The notes beneath the pieces were generated by a model. The model searched no databases. It was not told the origin of the DNA and saw only the letters and a list, made by a program, of their open reading frames with translations. From contig CALYLX010000022.1 in NCBI GenBank assembly GCA_944990035.1, positions 62,001-126,000 on the forward strand: a stretch of DNA of 64,000 bases. The letters run 5' to 3'. The stretch's first letter is position 1, and every line of letters starts with the position of its first letter. The DNA is from Clitopilus passeckerianus. Lineage: Eukaryota > Basidiomycota > Agaricomycetes > Agaricales > Entolomataceae. A program made the position numbers and the translations under genes. Shown in pieces: positions 24,201 to 35,765 of the stretch.

Positions 24201-24559
24201 TTATCGGCAAAAGTCTCGAGGAGGGCGGCATAGATGCCCGAGGAGATGAAGGTAGGTTCAAGGGCCTTGACGGCACCTGACTTGGAGAGAATCTGAACAG
24301 CTTGGGCAGCTCCTTCACGAACAGCAGGGGATTTTTTGTCGGCGAGAGCCTTTACGACGGCCTCAGCAAAGCCGGTGGATTGGATGGCGGAGGGGCCTTC
24401 CTTTTGGGCGAGGGCAGCAAGCTGGGTTGCTGAAGCCTCGCGGGCATTTTTGTCAGCGACAAAGAGTCCAGTGAGATCGAATTGACCATCAGCGGGGACG
24501 ACGGCGGCCTTGAGAGGGGCGGTAGGGGTAGCAACGGGGGCGGCGGTAACGGCGGGCAT
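21287..24559 (-). CDS. TEF3: Translation elongation factor 3 (eEF3)
   Basis: Exons 24559-23700, 23644-21910 and 21856-21287 join in phase over introns of 55 and 53 bp, giving 1054 aa, close to yeast Yef3 (1044). The N-terminal 300 residues are HEAT repeats ([32 protein letters not shown]). Two ABC ATPases follow: ABC1 with [12 protein letters not shown] and [15 protein letters not shown]2 with [23 protein letters not shown] and [11 protein letters not shown]. The chromodomain-like insert lies inside ABC2, and the tail is Lys-rich ([17 protein letters not shown]). eEF3 is the fungal ribosome factor that helps release E-site tRNA at each elongation cycle. Codon use is extreme, with C or G at almost every third position and CTC, GCC and AAG preferred, as in highly expressed fungal genes. 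That bias creates long spurious open frames on the opposite strand. Confidence 0.97.
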
Positions 24560-24574
24560 TTTAAAATCTGGTAT

Positions 24575-24627
24575 CTGGATGATATCGTTAGTAAAAATTT
24601 CAGTAGCAACGACCAGGTCGAACGTAC
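24575..24627 (-). other. 5'UTR intron of eEF3 (proximal)
   Basis: GTACGT donor, ACTAACGAT branch site and ATCCAG acceptor, 53 bp, ending 15 bp before the start codon. Seen directly on the minus strand. Confidence 0.8.
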
Positions 24628-24738
24628 CTTCTAAGATGATGGTATGGTACGTTCTATGCGTAAAAAGAGTAGACGATAGAAAATGTGAAGCCAAGTGTAC
24701 GCTCTAGCTCTAAAAATCTATGGATGGCAACGAAATGC

Positions 24739-24802
24739 CTAGAAAAAAATGTGGTGGGTTAGTTACAAGGCGTTGTCGACGTTGAAAACGATGAAGACGA
24801 AC
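24739..24802 (-). other. 5'UTR intron of eEF3 (distal)
   Basis: GTTCGT donor, AACTAAC branch site, polypyrimidine tract and TTCTAG acceptor, 64 bp. With the proximal intron it explains the long distance from the TATA-like box to the start codon. Confidence 0.7.
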
Positions 24803-24866
24803 CTCTAAAGCAGAAACGAGGGACTAAGTGGTAGTGAAGAAAAGACCTGATAATGGACAAACCTAC

Positions 24867-24875
24867 CCTTTATAA
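24867..24875 (-). promoter_or_regulatory. TATA-like box of eEF3
   Basis: TATAAAGGG on the minus strand. It lies about 65 bp upstream of the distal 5'UTR intron, a sensible place for a start site near 24840. Strong TATA boxes fit a highly expressed gene. Confidence 0.55.
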
Positions 24876-24932
24876 AATCATCTAAATCGTGATTTGCCGA
24901 AAAAAAATTTATGCGCGCCGCGCGGCTAGGGT

Positions 24933-24947
24933 TGTCACAGTGTGACA
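24933..24947. promoter_or_regulatory. Perfect inverted repeat upstream of eEF3
   Basis: TGTCACA, one G, then TGTGACA: a perfect 7+7 dyad about 60 bp upstream of the TATA-like box, next to a GC-rich dyad (GCGCGCCGCGCG) at about 24913-24924. It has the form of a homodimer binding site. The factor is unknown. Confidence 0.4.
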
Positions 24948-25166
24948 GCCGGCGATCATTGCCACAGTCGCAGCCATCACACAGCCTTCCAGACTAGGCG
25001 ACCCTGCTAGCCGCTGTTATCAATTTTTTTGTGCGCGCGGGGTGGAGTTATCTCGCAATGGGGCCCTCCGATGGGGTGCCCAAAGTTCCAGTGTCACGGA
25101 TAAATCAGTTTCACATATCATTCAGACTGTATCTACCTGGAACGCACTAAGGGTAGCCTATTACTC

Positions 25167-28100
25167 CTACTCTTTAATCTCGTCATCAACAAAGGTAAGA
25201 GGAGTGAAAGCCTGATATGACAGAAGCATTTAGTACGTCAAATTAATCGTTGAACAAACGTGGGTCACTCACGTGTCCGCCGCCCTCAAAGTGCTTGCTG
25301 TTCGCCTCCACCCAATGGAGACGCAGCGCGTGCAAAAATGCCGATAAGCCCTGCCAGGGAAACGATCAATACCCGGACCGACTACCCCATAAGATCGGAA
25401 ACCCCGCACCTCCATGACACACAAAATTCCAAACGTCGCCCCAAACCAAAAGGCACCCATCAGGACCAGGCCAATCCATCCACCAATTCCACTGGGATGC
25501 AAGTAACCCTCAATTGTCATGGACCACAAAACCTCGGAAAGCTGGGCGTGGGCCAGGGAAAGGGCCCAGAGACGCAGATACGACGCCGTATGGGAAATAC
25601 AACCGAGGCAGAATTCAATCGTATGAATGATCTGATGAATTACGACCTCGCCAAAGTCGTGCTCCTCCTAAGACATAATTCATCAGGAACGTGCAAAAAT
25701 AATACAATCCACGTTCAGGGTGACTCACATGTTCTTCATCGGCCTCTTCAACAATAGCTCTTCCATTACCCTCCTCCTCAGCCTCGAGGACTTCATCAGG
25801 TTCTTCACGAGCAGTATCCGCAATTCCTTGATATCCCTGTGCATGCGTCCTCTTCATTTCCTTCCAAAGCACGTAAGGCTTCGCGATCAAAAGCCATGGA
25901 ACGCAAATGAATGCAATGAGGAGGAGGACTGCCTGAACAACACCCTGACCAGGGTAGAGTTGACTTTCTTTGGGAACTTGACCCGGAGACAAAAACATGT
26001 TGATAAGCATGTTCAGGAGAGATGGCGGCTGCGTGGAAGCCTTCGACCAATCGATGGACCACTTGTACAGGATGCAGACGGCGAGATAGCCGAAGATCGA
26101 TTGGAGGAAAATCATTTGAGGAATGAAATTGGCCCAGATATCCAATCGTCGCTTGAATTTCAGGTGATTCGGGAGCTGGAGGAATAACGCAAACGTCATC
26201 TAGCGAGAAAAAATTGAGCGATATGTCCGAATACGGAAAAACTGCGCACTTACATGAATCACACCCACAACGATCGACATTTTCATCTTGTACGAATTGG
26301 TGAAAACGAGGGCGTTGTCAGAACCGTGCCAGCCAGGGTCAAGACCAAATGCGTAAACTGTCCCGGTTGATTGGCCGAGCTCTCGACCTCCTGAACTGTT
26401 GGTAAACGTCCATCCGGACTGGAAGAGATGAAGGGACTTGGAGAAGATGTCGTTGTAGAGTAGTCCCGTGTACATCGAGAAGAGGCCCATCAACAGGATA
26501 ATGTAACGACCGCTGCATAAGGATGTGATTAGTCGCTGGAAACGAGACATTCATAACCCTCAAACTCACAAGAAGAATTGTCCGATAATCTACGGAAATG
26601 AACGTCAGTATCGGTTAATCAAAATCAACCTTGAATGAAATCATACCTCGCCAAGGTCCATTCTAGCGAGCTTCCTTTCAGCCAATATCATATAAAGAGC
26701 GCATAAGAAAATGAGGAAGCCATGTCCGATATCACCGAACATGACAGCGAAAAGAATAGGGAAGGTGGAGATTGCAAAGAGACCGGGATTGATTTCCTGG
26801 TACGCTGCGGTACCGTAGCTGTCCATAATAGTCTGGAAGCCCTCCGTAAATTTGTTGGTGCGAATGAAAGTCGGAGGAGTCTTGCTGGTGCGCAACTCAT
26901 GCAGAATAGGCGGAACATTGGTGCCGGATTCCTCCTAAGGGCATTGTCAGAACGCGTCCCGTTTCATGATTATTAGCGAGACGACTCACAGTTGCATGCC
27001 TTAATGCAAGTTGAATCTGCGTAATATCACGGGTAGGAACCCAGGCTTCGGCGATGAGTGTCTTCCTTCGGACGTCGTAGTTAAATTTGTTAAGAGTCTC
27101 GTAAATGAGCTTCTCCTTGCGAACCACGTCTTGCCAACTACGGAGGCTCTCGCCGAGTCTAACAAGCTCCTCACGACGATTAACGCCGGTGTTGTAAAGC
27201 ACCGTCTGCAGATCCTCAAGTCTGGCGGTGACCTCGCGAAGAGAGTCTGAGCGTTTATCGGCATTGGCATCAATAGGATATAATGTAGCACCCATTGATT
27301 CGGCGACTTTACGAATCTTCGCCAGTAGAACCTCTCCGTGAGCGAAGATGATGAAAACGTTCTTGCGAGTCTCCTCGCCCGTCTTGGGATCCACAAAGGG
27401 CTCCACAATGTCGGTGTGGTTCATATAGAGATTTCCTCGCAGAACACGCCAAAGGACTCGTTCAAAGGTGGGGATGCGGGCACGGTCAAGAGTTCCTGCT
27501 ACAAATCTGGGGAATGGCTGTTAGCGTTTAATAGAATGTGGACAAAAACTGCAGACTGACTCTAGGTCAAAGGAAATATTGCCACCTCCGTATTGATTCT
27601 CTCGGTCGTCACCAGACAGTAAAGGAGTAGCGCTATCGTCGAAGGAGGTGCGGATTTCGCCCTGATGTCCATGAGCCTGGGTAAACGTGTTAGTTATTGT
27701 GTGCTGGTATTGGAGTGAAAGGGTGTCATGCCTTCTCGAAAAACTGAGCAGTCTCCCTCAAGACGTGTCTTGCTTCAACCAACTCCTTTGTTCTTTCGTT
27801 CAGAGTTTGGTAACTCTCATTCATCCTGGAGAGACGAAATTCATGCTCTGCCAAAGTGACATCAAGTTCGTCCATGGTCTGCGCAGCACGAGGGCCAACA
27901 GTAATCAACGGAGCTGAGTCGTAGAGTGGGCGAATCGGGACCACGTCCTTCTCTTTCTCGATCTGGCCAGAGAAGAAACGGACACGACGCGCCATCTCGT
28001 CGACACGTCGAATCTCTCCGACGAAAGAGCGTTGGAAAGGGTTGACACTAGGATTCAACTGTAAGTTTGGTCACCGAGGTCAGTCGCCCGCATAAGTCTA

Positions 28101-28301
28101 CGGAGAATATCACATACATCTTTGAATTGCACATTGCCCAATTCTCCAAGTTCTGCCACAGTATCATGAGCTACTTCGGTCGGTACGAAGAGCTGCACTA
28201 AGCTCATTTGCTCCGAACCTGAGCATATATGTATCAGCACAGACGGATAGACACGGCCGCAAATACTGCTTACGGAGCGGATTAGGGTATTCGTCGCCCA
28301 T
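25167..28301 (-). CDS. VPH1: V-type ATPase subunit a (Vph1/Stv1)
   Basis: Twelve exons join in phase, giving 835 aa (yeast Vph1 is 840): 28301-28274, 28218-28118, 28058-27732, 27676-27561, 27506-26990, 26934-26647, 26589-26570, 26512-26254, 26199-25729, 25667-25410, 25350-25273 and 25211-25167. The start rebuilds the classic [13 protein letters not shown]. The cytosolic half has the [19 protein letters not shown] stalk helix. The membrane half has [29 protein letters not shown] and, near the end, [16 protein letters not shown]. Its Arg is the one needed for proton passage past the c-ring. The protein couples ATP hydrolysis to acidification of the vacuole, Golgi or endosome; one gene for both locations is common in basidiomycetes. 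Exon 7 is only 20 bp. The intron between exons 3 and 4 begins GC instead of GT. Confidence 0.97.
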
Positions 28302-28742
28302 TGACCCAGCCAATGAATGATGTCGATAAAGGATAGTTGTGGGTGGAGGAAGGCGACGACGACAATGACTGTGAGCTGCGGTTGTTTGGCAAAGTGATTG
28401 GATCCAAATATCGGGCGGCGAACTGCCATCCCAACTCCGACTTTGCCCAGCATCTGATCAGAGCCCTTCCCACTTCGAACACTCTTGACATTTCTATGAA
28501 AATTCTTGCGAAAGCTTGCCAACCATTCAGACTAACGCTCCAACTGCTCGATAATGCATTCAGTAAGAAAAATAATAAATTATGTTCTCTATTTGTCAAT
28601 TTCTTGCCCCAGCCTGCCCCGACTACAGTGCCTGCTAGTCATCCGTAACTTTGGCTCCCCTCTAGCATGTCGAGTGGGCCAGGATCTGTGCTACTTTAGT
28701 ATATGAGTCTGCTCTCTGTTATATGGATACACAACTATCTGG
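28302..28742. other. Intergenic, VPH1 promoter and 7TM gene 3' flank
   Basis: 441 bp between two minus-strand genes. No further frame recognised. Confidence 0.5.
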
Positions 28743-29935
28743 CTACACAGCGGATCCTTTCCACTTCTCAGCTTCTGACACCCTAGTCTCCGATGCGTCG
28801 GTGCCAGAGTGAACCTCGGTGAACTGGGATACATTGACCGATACAGGGGCCATCCGGAATGTTGACAAGTTCATTCCGGAGTCTACTTGCGTTCCGGCGG
28901 GGGAGCTTGCCCATTTGGAGCCTGCCGACCAGATTGTTGCAAGGAGGACACCAATGATTGATACATAGAGGTTACACAGGAGGACATAGGCGCCGTCCAA
29001 ATAACTCGAGTCGACGAAAGCGAAGACCAATTGGGCCATTGAGAGCAAGACCGGGAAGACGAAATTTGATATTGCAATCCAGAACAGAGAATTGATCATG
29101 GAATAATACGATGCTATTGACTTGATAGTGAGTTTCACAACGCTCAAATTTGTGGCGCCAACACTGACCTTTCGACTTTCGAACTCTATGATTGGTCCCA
29201 GCTACTTTTCTACCTGCGTGAAGGCGCCATAGGAAGAGCATTGAGACAAAACTGAGTAGTTGATTGGGTCAGTTTCTCCTCGAATGATTTGGAACTGTCC
29301 ACTCACCCACAATCGAAGACTTGCAGGAACCACTCGATCTTCTGATATGGACGGTTCCAAGCTTCTTGTGAGAGCATAACAGGGTTTCCAGGTTGTCCGA
29401 GTAATGGGAACCATGTGTGCCAGAAGAGGGCATAGTTGATGAGCCTCGCTATCTTGAACGCAATGATAGTACCATAAATTGCCACAACTTGGATCTTGGG
29501 CAGCGTTCGCGGAGGATATACGGCAAACACTCTGATAATCAGGATAGATTCGACCAAGAAGGGGACGACACAGATCAATACGCCGAACGCGATGAGATAC
29601 GATGTAGGGCCAGGGTGAAGGGGGTCCAGAATAGCCCCTACCTGAGCATTGGTAAGTAACCACAATACTTGCACCGTCTCGAAACTCACCTCGATCACAT
29701 AGTTCAATATCCCCAGCGCAATACCCAATAAGATTCCTAATAGGTTGAGGAGGAAGATTGGCGTTCTTCTCAATGACTTCGTTGAAAACAGGAAGAGGGC
29801 GAAAAATAATGGAACTAGGGCTGAAGACCATGTCGCGCCAATCAGCAGTAAGGTGAGGGATGGACGAATGGCCTCGATGAAGTTGAGGCCCGGGGGAGGA
29901 GCAATCGGGACAATGCCCGTGTCGTTAAGAGACAT
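28743..29935 (-). CDS. Seven-helix membrane protein, uncharacterised basidiomycete family
   Basis: Exons 29935-29690, 29641-29307, 29251-29169 and 29113-28743 join in phase over introns of 48, 55 and 55 bp, giving 344 aa. About seven hydrophobic helices are visible: SLTLLLIGATWSSALVPLFF, FLLNLLGILLGIALGI, SYLIAFGVLICVVPFLVESI, VVAIYGTIIAFKIARLI, FVSMLFLWRLHAG, FWIAISNFVFPVLLSMAQLV and YVLLCNLYVSIIGVLLATIW. The short loop after helix five is basic (GRKVAGTNHRVRKSK). The tail is Ser/Thr-rich and cytosolic by the positive-inside rule. The layout is receptor-like and similar proteins are frequent in mushrooms without a known ligand. It is not a recognisable Ste3 pheromone receptor. One 48-bp intron is an exact multiple of three and would be easy to miss. 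Confidence 0.75.
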
Positions 29936-31002
29936 CACGGGTGAGCACTAGCAGAGAGCGGAACACCTCGAGGCAGGGTCACTTAACTCTTATATCCGGC
30001 CCAGATAAGTAGAAATCCAGATGACGAACCCCGAAATCAAGTACTCGGGATTACAAGTATCTCATCTAGTCAGGTCCAAACAATCTCCCCGAGAGGTAGT
30101 ACGAAGTATGCGTGCACTCCCCGAATCTTTGATGACTGCGGTGCTGACGCAGATGGGCCACCAAGACGGATTATCATGATTGAAACATTAACACATTAAC
30201 AAACGACCTTTTCTCATGGATCTACATGGATTCCCCATCACCGGCTATCATGCACCGAATCTAGAGGTTTCTCTATCACCAGTCACCTTTGCCTCAACGC
30301 GCCGCGATAGGTCGAAGTTGCCATCCGAGGCAGGTTTGATACCGATAAGCAGGGGAATTGAGGAGCACTGCTCACTCGATAGAAACGGACCCCGCATTAC
30401 TTCCATTATAGTCATATTAAGCTCACTGATTTGGCCCCAGCTCCATTGAGGATGTTACATGGATTGTATTCTTGGAGTCACCTCCTGACACCTTTCAAAT
30501 TCCAGAAACTTTGGTTTCCAAAGGTGACGGGCAATCCGTCACATGCTGATTACAGTCTCCGAAGGAAGACTATATCGCACACCGACGACGACGGGCGTCG
30601 TTTTCTGTCCTCTGCCCAGTTCACTTGTGGTTAATGGGATCCTCCTCTCCTGGGATCGTCGATATCTCTGAAAGGCACACCGGTCGCGTAGCTACTGGCG
30701 AATCAGATGCATGGTGAGTATTTACTGCTACTCGACCACTGAATATGGATTTGGAGGGGGATCTGAGATGCTTCTCCCGCAAAAGTCGCCTTGAAGGTCC
30801 GAACGGAGGGAACTTTAAACCACGTTTGATGCCATCGTGGTGAAGCTGATTCCAGCGCATGACTTTTCTGGACATGGGCGTCCGAAAGATGGAAACGCTT
30901 CATGTTTTTCGTTCCCCTGAGGCTCCCATGCCCTTGACTTGGCGGTGGAACTTGCTGCGGGGCCGTCGCATGTGTATCTTGTATTGCACGAGTATTTCTA
31001 AC
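29936..31002. other. Intergenic, 7TM promoter and P450 3' flank
   Basis: 1.07 kb between two minus-strand genes. Open frames here are short and look unconserved. No repeat or RNA gene recognised. Confidence 0.5.
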
Positions 31003-33122
31003 CTACAGTACGTCTCTCTGTTTGTATATGATTTGAATCCTTTTGTCTGGAGCCGACATAACGAACGACCATTTTGGTGTGCAAACCCGATCGCCCGCAA
31101 TAGAAAGTTGGTAGTTGTAAATAGTGTAAGAAACGAGAGATTTAACCAAACAGACGGCAAAATATCGGCCGGGACTGGAATCTCCGTTAGCAGATGTCGA
31201 ACAGAAGACAAGACCAGTCTTACCAGGTGTGTCGCCCATGGCCCCATGCCATAAACTTCGAGGATGTGCTTGTGCAAACGGCGGTTGCTTGCCGGACATC
31301 GTCGTCGTCGAAGGTAGCAAAACGGAATGGTTGAATTTCCGAGCCAAAGTGCTCGAGGCCAACCTCTCGAGATGCGGCGCCGAGTAGTGTACCTGGCGGG
31401 ACCTCGACGCCGTTGGAAAAGGCGAAAGGTTGATCCTTGACAAGCCTTCCAAGAGTGACTGCACGAAGGTTAGAAAGGTTCGGGCACACGCTGCCAGAAG
31501 TATTGACATACTGGAGGAGAAATGATGGTAACGCATAACTTCCTTGATCATGGAGTCTAATTTCGTCATTCGGGGAAGAGCAGCATACTTCCACCCTTCT
31601 TGGTCGATAACCGCCTTTGTCTCTTCATAGATCTGGGCTTGCCAATCCGGACGAGACGCGAGGTGCTGGATAAGCAAGGTTGCGATCTATGAAACACACA
31701 AGTGTCAAGAGTAGGCCGACAAGGATGCAGGAGGCACCGACCATTGCTGTAGATGAGATGCCTGCAAAGTTAACATGCAAGATCCGCAAAGTAAGGTCGT
31801 CAAGTGGTTTCTTTCTTCCGCCATCGGTCCCGATCATGTCGGAAAGAAAATCCGGCTGCAACGAGAGATGAGGGCCACCAGAAAATACAACCAACGCGGA
31901 GACATACGGGATGCAGGTTCTTGTTACCCTTCTCTCTGTTTTCACGTTCTTGAATGACAGGCTCAAGCAGACGTTCGACTGTTTTTCGTGAACTCTTCGG
32001 TGAGATGAATCGTGCCAGGAAGCTTCGAAGACATCGGAGTTATTCAAAAGATTCAGGATGGTCGAACTTCTTCCTTACCTTCTCAAGAATCTGGGTGTTG
32101 CGCTGAGAATGAAGCCTACGAACGTCATCTGTAGGATATAATCCAGGACCAATTTGATGTATAGATCATCACGGCCTTTTCATCTCATTAGCATGGTCAA
32201 TAATCACGCAGGCGATAATACTCACATAATGGTATTCCCACAAACACACGGCTGCTTGCTCTGGCGATTAGGTCTTCAATAAAGCCAGCCCCCCGACTGA
32301 TTGCTTGAGATGGTCCAGCCGCTGGAGATGCAGTACTCAGTAGCGAAATCCAGACGAAACGAATAAAACTTACCAACTTGAGGAACCTCAGCAAAATGAT
32401 TTGCAAACACGTAGGACAATTCATCAAAAATGGCGGGCGTGAGCTCGTCAAGCCGTTTCGATAGGAGCGAGCTGAATAAGGGGAAGTGGTAAGGGTCACG
32501 AAGTACGTCGTGGCTCAAGGTGTGTGTGAATTGTAAGCTCTGGGAAGGCCGTGGTTAGCCAAGGCTAACAAAACGTGAACGTAGTTGAGTACCTCTTCGA
32601 TGGCCGAAAAGGCAGAAAGCTCGTGGTCAGGTGCGCGATATACATCTTGAATAGTGTCTGGGCTAGTCGCAACGACAATCCAGCGAGTAGGACTTGCTAG
32701 CTTAAAAAGACCACCATTGTGCTTCGTCTACGAGCAACGGTCAGAAGGTCCCGCCAACTTGATAGCAGTAGTGGAAACGAACTCGTTCATAGCCTTCGTG
32801 CAAGCAACCTTGTGTTCGAAGGATAGTATGGAATAGAGACACAATGGGTAAAGATGAGCCTGCTGTCGGAAGCTGTAGAGAATCATCAGTATGCCGTCCC
32901 ATGATGCTCACTGACACGCACCGAGTTGAGAGGGTTGGGAAATAGAAGTTTATGAACAACAGTTCCTAGAACTAGTGCAAAGGCCAGGATAAGAACCACT
33001 ATCCTAGCATCTAGACAGAGCCTGTCTGTCAGGAGGATCGCCAGTATATCCATCCGTTCAAGGGTTGTAGTGGACGGGAGATCAAGGTCGTAGATGCCGA
33101 GCGAATCTGCCACGGGGATCAT
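31003..33122 (-). CDS. Cytochrome P450 monooxygenase
   Basis: Eleven exons join in phase, giving 531 aa: 33122-32922, 32872-32783, 32727-32593, 32539-32374, 32321-32226, 32175-32079, 32022-31908, 31855-31742, 31686-31512, 31458-31224 and 31174-31003. A membrane anchor lies near residues 42-58 (IVVLILAFALVLGTVV). The I-helix motif is FAGISST, the K-helix ExxR is EVMR, and the haem loop is WGHGRHTCPG with Cys as the iron ligand. It should act on the cytosolic face of the ER with a P450 reductase. The sequence is of the fungal type often found in natural-product and xenobiotic oxidation; I cannot name a CYP family. The next two genes downstream in the window are a GMC oxidoreductase and a DHA2 transporter. 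The start could instead be the Met at residue 24. Confidence 0.93.
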
Positions 33123-33653
33123 CTGTAGGTTGTAGGAAGGCAAGAATCATCTTATGTATTCAAAAAGACACCAAGTTCCTCCATCTACAGCTGCGTCCAG
33201 AATGGATCAACCGTCAGCTACCTCGTTGGGTTATTTGAGCGTCCAATGATTCTCCAATTCCCCAACTCAAAAAGGGGCCAATTCTAATCAAAACGTTCAC
33301 GAGCGCGGCACATCTGGTTATCTGAGGTGAGATCGTACCTGTTAGGACCACGGCGTGAACTCTCATGGCTGGTGTGAAGATCGGTATACATTGGGTTTCA
33401 TCAGTCATAAACATATGCATGTGGCCAAGAAGGCTTTGGCAAGTATGGGGTCAGTTGCCCAGCCGTGCGTCCGGATTTCGAGCATCGGTTTAACTCCGTT
33501 TGTAGGGTTCCCAGACGAGATCTACAGATGATTTGCTTTGATTGGCACATGTGTTTGGAATAAAGGCCGAAAAGTAAGGGATAACAGGGGATAACGGGGG
33601 TCTAGGTACAGAGGTAAAACAAGATGGGTATGTTGAAGGCGATCAAAGGTAGA
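33123..33653. other. Intergenic, P450 promoter and GMC 3' flank
   Basis: 531 bp. Expected to contain the P450 promoter. No conserved frame seen. Confidence 0.5.
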
Positions 33654-35765
33654 TCATATCTTTGTTCCGTATTTCGCTTTGATCATGTCCGCACACTTCT
33701 TTGTTCCGTATTTCGCTTTGATCATGTCCGCACACTTCTCTGCTGCTGCTACAACAGGTGCCATCGTATGACCAGCAGGCACTTCCGGGAAAACGGAGGC
33801 GTCGCAGACCCTCAACCCATCCACCCCATAGACTTGGAGTTCATCATCTACCACTCCCGGAATATCGCCTTCGAATGGCGCCATCCTACAGGTGGAGGAG
33901 TAGTGGTACACCGTACGAGCGTTTTCGCGAATGTATGCCTCAATGTCCTTGTCGCTCTCGGATTCCGGGAGGACGAAGTCACGGAAAGGGTATCCTTGAG
34001 CGCGGGCTTGGCCGACGAGACGAAGAGCAAGGCGAACACCTTTCGTCAGGGCGGTGATGTCAGCATACTCAGCGAGTAGATTGAGGTAGCATTCCGGTCG
34101 ATCCCATGCAGAGGCAGATGGGAGGCGGATACGTCCGGATGATTGAGGTTTAAGAAGCGACACGAGGAGTGTGAAGGCGCCGTCGGGAACGACGAAGTTT
34201 GGGTCAGGATCCTTGCCCTGTACAGCAAGTGGCTTGACTTCGATGTCAGGCCGGTTCCTAGATAGGCTAGAATCAAGGTCCAAGGGATCCGTCGTAGTGA
34301 CCTCCGAATTCTCGTTGAGGAGTCTCGTGGGGAGGAATATGGCGAAGTGCACGTATGGATCACGGAATAGACCCTTTCCAACGGTGACATATTTCACAAG
34401 CTCCCACATCGCTCGGAGTGGTCGTTTCATGAGGACATACATAGAGTCTTCCAAAGGACTATGCCACATGACTGGTAGATCTACGTGATCTTTCTAGGGG
34501 CTCAGTCAGAATGTGAAGGAACTGATTACTGTAGAATTACATACAAGGCTTTCACCAACACCTGCACTATCAACGATGATCGGGACCTTATGCTCTTGAA
34601 GGTGAGCCGCCGGACCAATGCCACTAGATTACTGTCAGTCGAGGCTCGGAATAAAAAAAAAACATTGACGGAGGTACCTGAGCATCAGCAACTGAGGGCT
34701 AGCAAGGGCACCGCAGCAGATAATGACCTCTTTCTTGGCCTTTGCAATGAAAGTTGCACTGCCCTGGCCAGCATTGCGATCCTGGAACTCGACGCCACTA
34801 GCACGAGGACGTTTTCCAGTGATATCATCGAAAATGACTCTGGTCGCTACTGCTCCAGTACAAATTTTCAAATGAGCTTTCCGGGCAGTTGCCACAGATA
34901 GGGGAAGGAATGCAGAGTACGTTGATGATCGTTGCATATAACGATCTGTCGCAATATCTAGGGCTGCGCAGCTGACCGAAGGAACCGTTGGTGAATTGTA
35001 GTCTTGAACGAAAGGAATACCCAAGGATCCAGAAGCTTCTTTGATGCTGCACGATTTTGGTTAGCAGTCATCAGTATGGTAGTCTGAAGAACCTACTATC
35101 GCAAGAACGTCCAGGGCCAGTCCATGAATGTTTGGTTCTCCCAGGGGCCTAGTCGAACAAAGAGTCGTTAGCGCAATTTCGTTTGTTCAAGGAATGCGAG
35201 ACATACCATCTTTACCCCGATAATCAGAAGCAGGTTGGCTGAGGGAATTTTCGGATTTGACGAAGTAAGATTTCATGCTCTCGAAGTTCCAGGCAGGGTG
35301 GCCCATTTCCTCCCAGAGTTGATATTCTCCGGGTACTCCGCGTGTATAAATCATGGCGTTGACCCTCGACCCTCCTCCAAGCGCTTCGCCTTGTAACATG
35401 GTGACCTGGCGGTTGTTTGCACCTGGAAGAGGCATTGAGGGGAAAGGCTTTGCAATTCCATCCTTCTTGAACATGTCCCCGGATAATAGAGGGACACGGT
35501 TGGCCCATGTATCGCGGACGTCGCCGCGTTCCAGCAGCAGCACGGTCACATTAGAGTCTTCACTCAGTCGTGCAGCAAGAGCGCAGCCAGCAGTTCCGCC
35601 TAATGATCATGTTCAGCGACAACCTGAGAACCAGACTAAATCACTATCCGTACCTCCAACGACAATGTAGTCGTATACCTGATCATTAGTTGTCCTTGGG
35701 GAGTCCGCTTGCAGTCCAACTTCAGCTGGCGACAAGGCAGGGTATGGCGAACCGAATGGCCACAT
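33654..35765 (-). CDS. GMC-family FAD-dependent oxidoreductase
   Basis: Exons 35765-35654, 35599-35207, 35148-35097, 35046-34678, 34623-34545 and 34493-33654 join in phase, giving 614 aa. The FAD Rossmann motif is YIVVGGGTAGCALAARLSED, and the GMC signature is GEALGGGSRVNAMIYTRGVP. The catalytic His is in YHYSSTCRM, with the second active-site residue in PAGHTMAP. No signal peptide is visible at the start (MWPFGSPYPALSP), unlike secreted aryl-alcohol oxidases, so the enzyme may be intracellular. It probably oxidises an alcohol with O2 or another acceptor; the substrate is unknown. The last 26 residues are an exact doubling of CADMIKAKYGTKK caused by a 39-bp tandem duplication just before the stop. 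Its start faces the MFS transporter across an 895-bp divergent promoter region. Confidence 0.93.
33661..33738 (-). repeat. Exact 39-bp tandem duplication in the GMC gene end
   Basis: Copies at 33661-33699 and 33700-33738 are identical. They add 13 residues in frame at the C-terminus. Perfect identity suggests a recent event or an assembly artefact. Confidence 0.95.

Noticed and set aside
22192..24280. Long open frames on the plus strand across the eEF3 gene.
   Set aside because: They are exact antisense shadows of a highly codon-biased gene with C/G third positions, and their translations have no domain.
28743..29251. Apparent frameshift in the seven-helix protein.
   Set aside because: A 55-bp intron at 29114-29168 with a GTCAGT donor and AATAG acceptor restores phase and the sixth helix.
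30216..30875. Short open frames on both strands downstream of the P450.
   Set aside because: Overlapping, unconserved, with no splice or domain support.
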